Position numbers and translations under genes: made by a program. This document shows, piece after piece, positions 9,399 through 17,958 of a stretch of 64,000 nt of DNA (position 1 is the first letter of the stretch; each line of letters begins with the position of its first letter). The stretch comes from Betaproteobacteria bacterium (GTDB taxonomy: Bacteria; Pseudomonadota; Gammaproteobacteria; Burkholderiales; Usitatibacteraceae). Location: the NCBI GenBank assembly GCA_016709665.1, contig JADJMI010000018.1, forward strand, positions 8,054 to 72,053, read 5' to 3'. The notes below the pieces were generated by a model, which saw only the letters and a program-made list of their open reading frames with translations, was not told the DNA's origin and ran no database searches.

Positions 9399-12233
9399 CT
9401 ACGGCTGCGCGAACACCTCGATGATGCCCACGCCCGTCGTGCTGCCCGCGCCGGTCACGATGGCCGTGTAGGCGCCCGGAGCGAGCGTTACGCGGATCGC
9501 GGACTCGAGCGCGTTCGAAGGCGCGAAGCCCGAGGCCTGGATCGCCGCCGCGTCGCCGGCCACCGTCTGCACCTGCCAGTCGTCGTTGCTCGCGACCGGC
9601 GTGGCGCCCGAGTAGAGCAGCAGCACGGGGTTCGCGAGCGCGCCGGGCACGCCGGCCGCCGTGAGCGAGGGGCCGCGCGCGCGCACCACCACGGTCTGCG
9701 GGGTGTCTCCCTGGATGATGAAGCCGCCTATCATGACGTCGTTGCCGGTGAGCACCTGGCCCCGCGTGGAGATGTTGATGAGAGGGGCGTCGGGCAGGTC
9801 GACTTCGAACACCTCGACGATGCCCACGCCCGTGCCTCCCGCGGTGCCCGTCACGATGGCGGTGTAGGCGCCCGGCGCGAGCGTCGTGTGGATCGCGGCC
9901 TCGAGGGCGTTCGAAGGGGCGAAACCCGAGGCCTGGACCGCCGCGGCGTTCGTGGCGTCCTGCCAGTTGTCGTTGGTCGCGAGCGGCGTCGCGCCTGAGT
10001 AGAGCAGCAGCACGGGGTTCGCGAGCGCGCCGGGCACGCCGGCCGCGGTGAGCGAGGGGCCGCGTGCGCGCACGACCACGGTCTTCGACTGCGTCCCGCC
10101 GATGATGAAGCCGCCGATCATGACGTCGTTGCCGGTGAGCACCTGCATGCGCGTCGAGATGTTGGCGAGGCGCGCGGGGTTCGTCGAGAGGGTGCCCTTG
10201 CGGATCGCGAAGTTGCTGCGGTCGGCCACGTAGAGGTTGCCGCTCGTGTCGACCGTGACGTCCTTCGGGTTGAAGAAGCGTGACGCCGTGCCCACGCCAT
10301 CCGTCGAGCCGACGCTGCGGGCCGCGCCGCCGACCGTCGTCACGACGCCCGCCGCCGTGACGCTGCGGATCGTCTGGTTGTCGGTGTCGGCGACGTGGAC
10401 GGTACCGGTCGCATCGACGGCGACCCCGCTCGGAAAGCGGAAAGTGGCCGCGGTGCCCGTGCCGTCGGCGTTGCCCGCGAGGCCGCTGCCCGCGAGCGTG
10501 GTGACCACGCCCGCCGGCGTGATCTTGCGGATGGCGTGGTTGCCGTGATCGCAGACGTACAGGTTGCCGGCGGAATCGACCGTGACGTCGAAGGGCACCA
10601 GGAACCGGGCCGCGGTGCCGGTGGCGTCCACGAATCCGGGGGCGCCGAGCGTGCCCGCGAGGGTGGTGACCACGCCGGCCGGCGTGATCTTGCGGATGGT
10701 CTCGCCGTCGACCGCGTACACGTTGCCGCCCGTATCGACGGCGAGGCCGTAGAGGCCGCTGAAACGCGCCGCGGCGCCGGTGCCGTTGGTCGCGCCCGAC
10801 AGGCCGGCCGTGCCCGCGATCGTGGTGACCACGCCCGCCGCGGTGATCTTCCTCACGGTGTGGTTGCCCGAATCCGCCAGGTACACCGTGCCGGCGCTGT
10901 CGGCCGCGATGCCGAACGGGGCAAAGAATCGCGCTGCCGCGCCCGTGCCGTCGGCGCTGCCGAAACTGCCCTGGGTGCCCGCGAGCGTCGTGACCACGCC
11001 GGCCGGCGTGATTTTGCGCACGGTGTGGTCGGCCGCGTCGGCCACGTAGAGGTTGCCGCTGCCGTCGGAGGCCACGGTGTACGGGTCCTCGAAGCGCGCC
11101 GCGCTGCCCGTGCCGTCCACGGCGCTGCTGCGGCCCGCCAGCCCCGCGAGCGTCGTGACGGCCCCGGCCGTGTCGATGGCGCGGATCGTGTTGCTGGCCG
11201 TGTCGGCCACCAGCAGGTTGCCGCCCGCGTCGGAGGACACGCTGGAGGGGTAGAAGAAGCGTGCGACGGATCCGGTGCCATCGGCGATGCCGGGCACGCC
11301 GGCGGAGCCGGCGAGTGTGCTCACGGTGCCGCCCGAGATCTTGCGGATGGCGTGGTTGCCGTAGTCGGCCACGTAGACGTTGCCGCTGCCATCGACGGCC
11401 ACGCCGCGGGGCTCGCGGAAGCGCGCCAGGCCGATCGCGGCGCCGTTGGTGTTGCCCGAGAAGCCGGCGATGCCTGCGAGCGTGGTCACCACGCCGCCGG
11501 GCGTGATCAACCGGATCGTGTGGTTCGACGAATCCGCGACATAGACGTTGCCGGACGAATCGACCGCGACGCCCTGCGGTTCGCGAAACCGCGCGGCCGT
11601 CCCCGTGCCGTCGGCGTTGCCGCCGGTACCCGTCGTGCCCGCGAGCGTGGTCACCACGCCCGCAGGCGTGATCTTGCGGATGGCGTGGTTCTGGTAGTCC
11701 GCCACGTAGACGTTGCCGTCGACGTCGGTGGCGACGCCGCGCGGCTCGTCGAAGCGCGCGGCCGTGCCCGTGCCGTCCGCAGTGCCGGCCGTCGCGCTCC
11801 CGGCGAACGTGGTGACGATTCCGCCGGGCGCGATCTTGCGGATGCGGTTGCCGGCGGTGTCGGCCACGTACACGTTGCCGTTGGGGTCGACCGCGACGCC
11901 ATAGGGGTCGGTGAATCGCGCCGCGGCACCCGTGCCATCGATGCCGCCCTGGTTGCCCGCGGTGCCCGCGTAGGTGGTCACCACCCCGGCCGAGGTCACG
12001 AGCCGGATCGTGCTGTTGGAGGCGTCCGCCACGTAGGCCACCCCGCCGCTGCCCCGCGCGATGCCCCGCGGCGCGTAGAACTGCGCTGCCGCGCCGGTGG
12101 CATCGATGCTGCGCACCACGGCCCCGGGCGTTCCCGCGAGGGTGGACCAGGTGAAGCCGGCGGAAGAAGCGACGAGAGGCGCTGCCGCGAGCAGCCCCGC
12201 AACCAGGAATGTCCGGAACCGCTTCGCGCGCAT
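9399..12233 (-). CDS. Secreted NHL-repeat protein with 12 repeats and twin C-terminal domains
   Basis: A 944-residue protein starting at 12233 with a signal peptide (FLVAGLLAAAPLVASSA). It holds twelve NHL-type repeats with the consensus DGTGAAARF-x(2)-P-x-GVAVD, GNVYVAD, NHTIRKI and TPAGVVTTLAG, enough for two six-bladed beta-propellers. The last 260 residues are the twin ISTR/RARGPSL domains. NHL propellers bind proteins or ligands; nothing points to catalysis. It lies 22 bases behind ilvD on the same strand, so read-through from ilvD is possible. The uniform repeats could expand or contract by recombination. Confidence 0.85.
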   Translation of the reverse strand: MRAKRFRTFLVAGLLAAAPLVASSAGFTWSTLAGTPGAVVRSIDATGAAAQFYAPRGIARGSGGVAYVADASNSTIRLVTSAGVVTTYAGTAGNQGGIDGTGAAARFTDPYGVAVDPNGNVYVADTAGNRIRKIAPGGIVTTFAGSATAGTADGTGTAARFDEPRGVATDVDGNVYVADYQNHAIRKITPAGVVTTLAGTTGTGGNADGTGTAARFREPQGVAVDSSGNVYVADSSNHTIRLITPGGVVTTLAGIAGFSGNTNGAAIGLARFREPRGVAVDGSGNVYVADYGNHAIRKISGGTVSTLAGSAGVPGIADGTGSVARFFYPSSVSSDAGGNLLVADTASNTIRAIDTAGAVTTLAGLAGRSSAVDGTGSAARFEDPYTVASDGSGNLYVADAADHTVRKITPAGVVTTLAGTQGSFGSADGTGAAARFFAPFGIAADSAGTVYLADSGNHTVRKITAAGVVTTIAGTAGLSGATNGTGAAARFSGLYGLAVDTGGNVYAVDGETIRKITPAGVVTTLAGTLGAPGFVDATGTAARFLVPFDVTVDSAGNLYVCDHGNHAIRKITPAGVVTTLAGSGLAGNADGTGTAATFRFPSGVAVDATGTVHVADTDNQTIRSVTAAGVVTTVGGAARSVGSTDGVGTASRFFNPKDVTVDTSGNLYVADRSNFAIRKGTLSTNPARLANISTRMQVLTGNDVMIGGFIIGGTQSKTVVVRARGPSLTAAGVPGALANPVLLLYSGATPLATNDNWQDATNAAAVQASGFAPSNALEAAIHTTLAPGAYTAIVTGTAGGTGVGIVEVFEVDLPDAPLINISTRGQVLTGNDVMIGGFIIQGDTPQTVVVRARGPSLTAAGVPGALANPVLLLYSGATPVASNDDWQVQTVAGDAAAIQASGFAPSNALESAIRVTLAPGAYTAIVTGAGSTTGVGIIEVFAQP

Positions 12234-12255
12234 GGCGCCCTCCGCAATGCCAACG

Positions 12256-13929
12256 TCAGTCGGTGACCGCACCCTTGCTCGCCGTACCCACCAGCTTCGC
12301 GTATTTGGCGAGCACGCCGCGCGTGTAGCGGGGCGCGGGCTGCTTCCAGGCGGCGCGGCGCTTCGCGATTTCCGCATCCGGCACGTTCAACTGGATGAGG
12401 AGCTGCCTCGCGTCGATGGTGACGGAATCGCCCTCCTGCACGAGCGCGATGAGGCCGCCTTCGTAGGCTTCCGGCGCGACGTGGCCGACCACCATGCCCC
12501 AGGTGCCGCCGGAGAAACGGCCGTCCGTGATGAGGCCGACCGATTCGCCCAGGCCCTTGCCGATGAGCGCGCCCGTGGGCGAGAGCATCTCGCGCATGCC
12601 CGGGCCGCCCTTGGGGCCTTCGTAGCGGATGATGACCACGTCGCCCGCATGGATGCGGTCGCCCAGGATCGCTTCCATGGCCGCGGGCTCGGAATCGAAC
12701 ACCTTGGCCGGGCCGGTGATCACCGGGTTCTTGAGGCCCGTGATCTTGGCGACGCACCCCTCGGGGGCGAGGTTGCCCCTGAGGATGGCCAGGTGGCCCT
12801 GCTCGTACATCGGGTTCGACCAGGGGCGGATGACGTCCTGGTCCTTGCGCGGCTCGGCGGGGATGTCCGCGAGCGTCTCGGCGATGGTCTTGCCGGTGAT
12901 GGTGATGCACTCGCCGTGGAGCACGCCGTGCTCGAGCAGCATCTTCATCACCTGCGGCACGCCGCCCGCGCGGTGGAAATCCGTGGCGACGTAGCGGCCG
13001 GAGGGTTTCAGGTCGCAGAGCACCGGCACCTTCTTGCGGATGCGCTCGAAATCGTCGATCGTCCAGTCCACCTGCGCCGCGTGGGTGATGGCGAGGAAGT
13101 GCAGCACCGCGTTGGTCGAGCCGCCGACCGCCATGATGACGGCCACGGCGTTCTCGACGGACTTCTTCGTGACGATGTCGCGCGTCTTGAGGCCCTTCTT
13201 CACGGCCTCGACCAGCACGCGGGCGCTCTCCTCGGTGCTCGCGACCTTCTCGGCGTCCTCGTTGGCCATCGTGGAGGAGTAGGGCAGCGACATGCCCAGC
13301 GCCTCGAAGGCCGAGCTCATCGTGTTGGCGGTGTACATGCCGCCGCAGGCGCCGGTGCCCGGCAGGGCGCAGCGCTCGATGCACTCGAAGTCCTCGCGGC
13401 TCATCTTGCCGGCGTTGAGCGAGCCCACGGCCTCGAACACGCTGACGATCTGCAGGTCCTCGCCCTTGTGGTGGCCGGGCTTGATGGTGCCGCCGTAGAC
13501 GAAGATCGCCGGGAGGTTCATGCGGCAAAGGCCGATCATCGCGCCGGGCATGTTCTTGTCGCAGCCGCCGATGGCGAGCACGCCGTCCATGAACTGGCTC
13601 TGCACGGCGGTCTCGATGGAATCGGCGATCACCTCGCGCGAGACGAGGGAGTACTTCATGCCCTCGGTGCCCATGGAGATGCCGTCCGTCACGGTGATCG
13701 TGCCGAACATCTGCGGCATGCCGCCCGCGGCGCGGATGGCGGCGTCGGCCGCGTCGGCGAGGGGCTGCAGGCCCGCGTTGCAGGGGTTGAGCGTCGAGTG
13801 GCCGTTGGCGAGGCCGATGAAGGGCTTCTTGAAGTCCTCGTCGCCGTAGCCGATGGCGCGCAGCATCGAGCGGTTGGGGGAGCGCGAATCGCCCTCGGTG
13901 ATGGTGGTGGAGCGGAATTTTTCGGTCAT
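12256..13929 (-). CDS. ilvD: Dihydroxy-acid dehydratase
   Basis: A 557-residue protein of the usual IlvD length. It converts 2,3-dihydroxy-isovalerate and 2,3-dihydroxy-3-methylvalerate to the 2-keto acids of valine and isoleucine synthesis in the cytoplasm. Visible family signatures include GCDKNMPGA and CALPGTGACGGMYTANTMSS, with the cysteines expected to bind the iron-sulphur cluster, and GRFSGGTWGMVVGH near the C-terminus. The start is the ATG at 13929 (MTEKFRSTTITEGD). A tripartite tricarboxylate receptor gene ends 23 bases upstream on the same strand. Confidence 0.96.
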   Translation of the reverse strand: MTEKFRSTTITEGDSRSPNRSMLRAIGYGDEDFKKPFIGLANGHSTLNPCNAGLQPLADAADAAIRAAGGMPQMFGTITVTDGISMGTEGMKYSLVSREVIADSIETAVQSQFMDGVLAIGGCDKNMPGAMIGLCRMNLPAIFVYGGTIKPGHHKGEDLQIVSVFEAVGSLNAGKMSREDFECIERCALPGTGACGGMYTANTMSSAFEALGMSLPYSSTMANEDAEKVASTEESARVLVEAVKKGLKTRDIVTKKSVENAVAVIMAVGGSTNAVLHFLAITHAAQVDWTIDDFERIRKKVPVLCDLKPSGRYVATDFHRAGGVPQVMKMLLEHGVLHGECITITGKTIAETLADIPAEPRKDQDVIRPWSNPMYEQGHLAILRGNLAPEGCVAKITGLKNPVITGPAKVFDSEPAAMEAILGDRIHAGDVVIIRYEGPKGGPGMREMLSPTGALIGKGLGESVGLITDGRFSGGTWGMVVGHVAPEAYEGGLIALVQEGDSVTIDARQLLIQLNVPDAEIAKRRAAWKQPAPRYTRGVLAKYAKLVGTASKGAVTD

Positions 13930-13952
13930 GTTCGCTTCTCTCGTTCGGTGTC

Positions 13953-14918
13953 CTAGTCGACCTTGACGTTGCCGGCCTTCACGACCTTCGCCCACATCCC
14001 GGTCTGCTCGCGGATGAACTGCTCCGCCGCCTTCGGGCCCTGCGGCGCGATCTCGCCGCCCAGCGCGGCCACGCGTTCCTTGATGTCCGGCGAGGCCATC
14101 GCCTTCTGCACGGCCTCGGCCAGCTTCGCGATCACCGGCGCGGGCGTTCCGGCGGGGGCGAAGACGCCGTTCCATTCGTACACCTCGTAGCCGGGCACGC
14201 CGGCCTCGGCCATCGTCGGCAGGTCCGGCAGCGCCGCGATGCGCTTGGCGCCGGTGAGGGCGAGCGGCCGCAGCTTCCCGCCCTTCACGTGCCCCAGGCC
14301 CGAGGCCACGTTGGCGAAGAAGACGGGCACCTGGCCGCCCATCACGTCGTTCATCGCCGGGCCGCCGCCCTTGTAGGGGATGTGCTGCAGGTCGACCCCG
14401 GCCTTCTGCTTGAAGAGCTCGCCGGCGAGGTGCTGCGCGGAGCCGTTGCCGGAGGAGGCGAAGGCCACGCTGCCGGGCTTCGACTTGGCGAGGTCCACGA
14501 GGTCCTTCACGGTCTTCGGCGCGAAGGAGGGCGTCACCACGAGCATGTTCGGGTAGAGCGCGAGCACGCCGATGGGCGTGAACGCCTTGGCCGGGTCGTA
14601 GGGCAGCTTCGGGTAAAGGCTCGGGTTCACGGCGTAGTTGGCCGCGTCGAGCATGAGCGTGTAGCCGTCCGGGGCTGCGCGCGCCACCTCGCCCGCGCCG
14701 ATCTGGCCGCTCGCGCCCGCCTTGTTCTCGACGACGACCGGCTGGCCGAGCGCTTCGGCCATCTTCGGCGCGATGAGGCGGGCCATGAGATCCGCGCCGC
14801 CGCCGGGCGGGTAGGTGACGATGATCTTGACGGGCTTCGTGGGGAACGCCTGGGCGAGGGCGGCCGGGGAAATCGCGAGGGCGAGCGCGCAGCCGAGCGT
14901 GGCGAGAAGTCTCTTCAT
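13953..14918 (-). CDS. Tripartite tricarboxylate transporter receptor (Bug/TctC family)
   Basis: A 321-residue periplasmic solute-binding protein with a signal peptide (ALAISPAALAQ-AFPTKPVK). The family hallmarks IIVTYPPGGGADLMARLIA, VVENKAGASGQIGA and PDGYTLML are present. These proteins bind carboxylates and deliver them to TctAB permeases. No tctA or tctB is nearby, as is usual for the many orphan Bug receptors of betaproteobacteria, so the ligand is unknown. It precedes ilvD in the same direction with a short gap. Confidence 0.92.
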   Translation of the reverse strand: MKRLLATLGCALALAISPAALAQAFPTKPVKIIVTYPPGGGADLMARLIAPKMAEALGQPVVVENKAGASGQIGAGEVARAAPDGYTLMLDAANYAVNPSLYPKLPYDPAKAFTPIGVLALYPNMLVVTPSFAPKTVKDLVDLAKSKPGSVAFASSGNGSAQHLAGELFKQKAGVDLQHIPYKGGGPAMNDVMGGQVPVFFANVASGLGHVKGGKLRPLALTGAKRIAALPDLPTMAEAGVPGYEVYEWNGVFAPAGTPAPVIAKLAEAVQKAMASPDIKERVAALGGEIAPQGPKAAEQFIREQTGMWAKVVKAGNVKVD

Positions 14919-15000
14919 GGGGGCGGGAAACCGGGAGTGGGAGGAATCGGCCGCATTCTCGGACGGCCGGATCGCTAGAATAGCCCTTCGCAGACACCCG

Positions 15001-15801
15001 GTGAAACCCTTGCAAGGCGTCGATACCCACGCTCACGTGTTCTCCGCCACCGCGCCGCCCGTGGCGGGCGCGCGCTATCGGCCCGCCTACGCCGCCACGC
15101 TCGAGGACTGGCGTTCGCGCTGGGCGGCGGCCGGCATCACGCACGGGGTGGTCGTGCAGGTGAGCTTCTACGGCACGGACAACACGGAGGTGCTGGCCGC
15201 TGTCGCGAGCGATCCTTCGCGGCTGCGGGGCGTCGCCATCGTCGAGCCGTCCATCGACGATCGCGAGCTCGCGCGGCTGGACGGCGGCGGCATCCGCGCC
15301 ATCCGGCTGAACCTCAAGTCGGTGGCGGACTACGCGATCTATGGCGCGGGGGCATGGAAGGCGCTCTACCGCTGCATCCACGCGCGCGGCTGGCATGTCG
15401 AGGTGTACGTGGATGTCGGGCGCCTGCCGGAGATCGCGCCGGCCTTCGCCGATACGCCCGTGGGCGTGGTGTTCGACCACTTCGGCAACCCGGGGGCGAC
15501 GCCGGAGGCGGTGGATCGCACCTTCGCGTCGGTGGCGGCGCTCGCGAAGGAGCGCGAGGTGTTCGCGAAGCTCTCGGCGCCCTATCGGCTGGGCGGGGCC
15601 AACCCGGCCGGCCTCGCCGCGCGCTGGCTCGAGGCCGTCGGGCCGCGCAACCTGCTGTGGGGCAGCGACTGGCCGTGGACGAACTTCGAGACGGTGCAGG
15701 ATTACGGGCGCCTGCGGGCCATGCTGGACGACTGGGCGCCCGCGACGCTTCGCCCCGCGATCCTCTGGGATAATGCGGCCCGCCTCTACGGTTTCGACTG
15801 A
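15001..15801 (+). CDS. Amidohydrolase 2 family metal-dependent hydrolase
   Basis: A 266-residue TIM-barrel hydrolase with the metal-binding DTHAHVF motif at residues 8-14, VFDHFGNP in the middle and LLWGSDWPWTNF near the C-terminus, which supplies the catalytic aspartate. Family members hydrolyse or decarboxylate lactones and carboxylates such as pyrone dicarboxylate. The GTG at 15001 is chosen because the HxH motif normally lies within the first 15 residues; codons upstream run into the divergent promoter region. A TAGAAT box lies at 14976-14981. The gene is divergent from the TctC receptor, which fits a carboxylate uptake and breakdown link (inference). Confidence 0.85.
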   Translation: MKPLQGVDTHAHVFSATAPPVAGARYRPAYAATLEDWRSRWAAAGITHGVVVQVSFYGTDNTEVLAAVASDPSRLRGVAIVEPSIDDRELARLDGGGIRAIRLNLKSVADYAIYGAGAWKALYRCIHARGWHVEVYVDVGRLPEIAPAFADTPVGVVFDHFGNPGATPEAVDRTFASVAALAKEREVFAKLSAPYRLGGANPAGLAARWLEAVGPRNLLWGSDWPWTNFETVQDYGRLRAMLDDWAPATLRPAILWDNAARLYGFD

Positions 15802-15810
15802 AAGCTCCCC

Positions 15811-16593
15811 TTGCTCACCCATCCGCAGTTCGATCCCGTCCTCTTCAGCCTGGGGCCCGTCGCCGTGCGCTGGTACGGGCTCATGTACGTGCTCGCGTTC
15901 GTGGCGTTCGTGGTGCTGGGCAAGTACCGCGCGCGCAAGGGGCCGGCGTACGGCGTGACGGAGGAGGGCGTGGACGACATGCTGCTCTACGGCGTGCTGG
16001 GCGTGATCCTGGGCGGGCGGCTGGGGTACATCCTCTTCTACAAGCCGGAGTACTACCTCGCGCACCCGCTGGAGGTGATCCAGATCTGGACGGGTGGGAT
16101 GAGCTTCCACGGCGGGTTCCTGGGCGTGCTCTTCGCGATCTGGATCTTCTGCCGGCGCCGCAAGCTCGCGTGGCTCTCGACGATGGATTTCATCGCGCCG
16201 CTCGTGCCCGTCGGCCTGGGCGCCGGCCGCATGGGCAACTTCATCAACGGCGAGCTGCCCGGGCGCGTGACCGACGTGCCCTGGGGCATGTGGTACCCGC
16301 AGATCGACCGCGTGGCGACGCTGCGCCATCCCTCGCAGCTCTACCAGTTCGCGATGGAGGGCCTCGTGCTCTTCGCGCTGCTGTGGGTGTTCTCCGCGAA
16401 GCCGCGTCCCGCGGGCGCGGTGTCGGGCCTCTTCCTCATCGGCTACGGCGCGGGGCGCTTCATCACCGAATTCGGCCGCCAGCCCGACGATTTCCTCGGC
16501 TTCCTCGCCCTGGGCCTTTCCATGGGCCAATGGCTCTCCCTGCCCATGGTCGCCGCCGGCATCGCCATGATGGCCTGGTCCTACCGCCGTTGA
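15811..16593 (+). CDS. lgt: Phosphatidylglycerol-prolipoprotein diacylglyceryl transferase
   Basis: A 260-residue inner-membrane enzyme that transfers diacylglycerol from phosphatidylglycerol to the lipobox cysteine of prolipoproteins. It shows the Lgt signature GAGRMGNFINGELPGR, plus GGMSFHGGFLGV, HPSQLYQ and FITEFGRQPDDFLGF, and several hydrophobic segments. The start is a TTG at 15811 giving MLTHPQFDPV, the usual Lgt N-terminus; no ATG fits. It begins 9 bases after the amidohydrolase stop and is probably cotranscribed with it. Confidence 0.96.
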   Translation: MLTHPQFDPVLFSLGPVAVRWYGLMYVLAFVAFVVLGKYRARKGPAYGVTEEGVDDMLLYGVLGVILGGRLGYILFYKPEYYLAHPLEVIQIWTGGMSFHGGFLGVLFAIWIFCRRRKLAWLSTMDFIAPLVPVGLGAGRMGNFINGELPGRVTDVPWGMWYPQIDRVATLRHPSQLYQFAMEGLVLFALLWVFSAKPRPAGAVSGLFLIGYGAGRFITEFGRQPDDFLGFLALGLSMGQWLSLPMVAAGIAMMAWSYRR

Positions 16594-16596
16594 AGC

Positions 16597-16720
16597 TGGG
16601 GACAGGTGAAAAAGGGGACGGGTGTAAATGGGGACAGGTGAAGGAGTGCGTCCCCTTCAGCCCTTCCGAAGGGGTGCGTCCCCTTCAGCGCTCCTGAAGG
16701 TGTGCGTCCCCTTCATCGGG
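16597..16720. repeat. Second cluster of palindromic GC-rich repeats
   Basis: Three diverged units of the GAAGGxGTGCGTCCCCTTCA type lie at about 16,639-16,660, 16,666-16,688 and 16,693-16,715. They are preceded by half-elements of the GGGGACAGGTG and GTGTAAATGGGGACAGG type at 16,599-16,640. The core matches the array at 2.6 kb. The last unit runs directly into the 5' end of the following amidase gene and appears to supply its first codons. Confidence 0.75.
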
Positions 16721-17306
16721 GTGATGCTGGCGGGCTGTGCCGCGATGCCACTCAAAGACGTCGAGGCGCGCGTGGTGCCGGCGAGCGCCTGGGGCAGCAT
16801 CCCCGCCGAGCCCGGGCGTCTCAAGCCGCACGCCGTCGAGCGCATCACCCTTCACCATGGCGGCGTGCCCTACCGCAAGGACCGCGTCACGGCCGAATAC
16901 CTGCAAAGCCTGCAGGCCTGGTCGCGCCGCGAAAAGGGCTGGGCGGACGTGCCCTACCACTACGTCATCGACCCGGCGGGCGTCATCCACGAAGGGCGGC
17001 CCATCGGCCTACGCGGGCGACACCAACACCGACTACGACCCCACGGGCCACGCGCTCGTCGTGGTGCTGGGCAACTTCGAGGAGGAAGTGCCGACCGCCG
17101 CGCAGCTCGAGGCGGCCGTGGACGCGATGGCGATGATCGCCGCGCGGCACGGCGTCCCGCCGGAAAGGATCGCGGGCCACAAGGACCACTCGGGCCAGAC
17201 GGTGTGTCCGGGGCGCAATCTCGCGCGGTTCCTCGAGAACGGCTGGTTCCGGGCGCGGGTGGAAGCGCGCGCCGGGCCCCTCACATCCCGTCACAAGCCG
17301 CCCTGA
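16700..17306 (+). CDS. N-acetylmuramoyl-L-alanine amidase, putative lipoprotein (frame broken near 17,005)
   Basis: An amidase of the AmpD/PGRP type that cleaves the bond between N-acetylmuramic acid and the stem peptide. Visible motifs are ITLHHGGVPY with the zinc histidines, VPYHYVIDPAGVIHEGRP, and GHKDHSGQTVCPG near the C-terminus. A start at GTG 16700 gives MCVPFIGVMLAGC, a short lipoprotein signal with lipobox LAGC. Those first codons lie inside the palindromic repeat. At about 17,003-17,006 there is one extra G: removing it joins the two halves as RPIAYAGDTNTDYD. The gene follows lgt, which would lipidate it. Confidence 0.72.
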
Positions 17307-17329
17307 TCCCGCTGGTATCCTTGCCGCCC

Positions 17330-17872
17330 ATGAACGCTCCCGGACCGCCTTCGGGACCGATACGGCCCCGCGTCGAGGAACTGTTTCCCGCGCTCTACGA
17401 CGAGCTGCGGCGGCTGGCCCGCGGGCGCCTGGCGGGCGGGGGGAGGCCGACGCTGCTCGACACCCGGTCGCTGGTGCACGAGGCCTACATGCGCATGCAG
17501 AAGGGCGGGGGCGTCGCGGTGAACGACCGCGAGCACTTCCTCGCCTACGCGGCGAGCACCATGCGCTCCGTGGTCATCGATTTCGTCCGTCGCCGCGATG
17601 CCGACCGCCGCGGCGGCGACGCGGAGCACGTCACCCTGCAGACGGACGCGGCGGCGGACCTGGGCGCCGCGGACGAGGAGATCCTCGCGGTCCACCAGGC
17701 GCTCGAGAAGCTGGCCGATGTCGACGCGCGGCTGGTGCGCGTGGTCGAGATGCGCTATTTCGCGGGACTCTCCGATATCGAGATCGCCCAGGCGCTCCAG
17801 GTGACGGACCGAACGGTGCGCCGCGATTGGGAGCGCGCCAGGCTGCTGCTCGCGCAGATGCTCGGGCGCTAG
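17330..17872 (+). CDS. ECF-type RNA polymerase sigma factor
   Basis: A 180-residue sigma-70 family protein of the extracytoplasmic group. The sigma-2 region is at about 20-90 (LVHEAYMRM, FLAYAASTMRSVVIDFVRRR). The sigma-4 helix-turn-helix is at about 125-175 (VVEMRYFAGLSDIEIAQALQ followed by VTDRTVRRDWERARLLL). It matches the subgroup usually encoded next to Ser/Thr kinases rather than next to an anti-sigma factor. The kinase gene follows after 86 bases on the same strand, so it may be regulated by phosphorylation (inference). Confidence 0.92.
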   Translation: MNAPGPPSGPIRPRVEELFPALYDELRRLARGRLAGGGRPTLLDTRSLVHEAYMRMQKGGGVAVNDREHFLAYAASTMRSVVIDFVRRRDADRRGGDAEHVTLQTDAAADLGAADEEILAVHQALEKLADVDARLVRVVEMRYFAGLSDIEIAQALQVTDRTVRRDWERARLLLAQMLGR

Positions 17873-17958
17873 CGTCCGGGCTTGTCCGGACCCTGGCCCG
17901 GAGCGCGTGGAACCCCCAAGGAGAAAGCGCCCCGCTCCCCGCGCGGCCCGAGGACACC

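Noticed and set aside
12256..16530. A 1,424-codon open frame on the minus strand that includes ilvD
   Set aside because: Only the last 557 codons encode IlvD. The upstream part is antisense to the TctC receptor's other frame, the amidohydrolase and lgt, and reads as arginine/alanine-rich noise typical of high-GC shadow frames.
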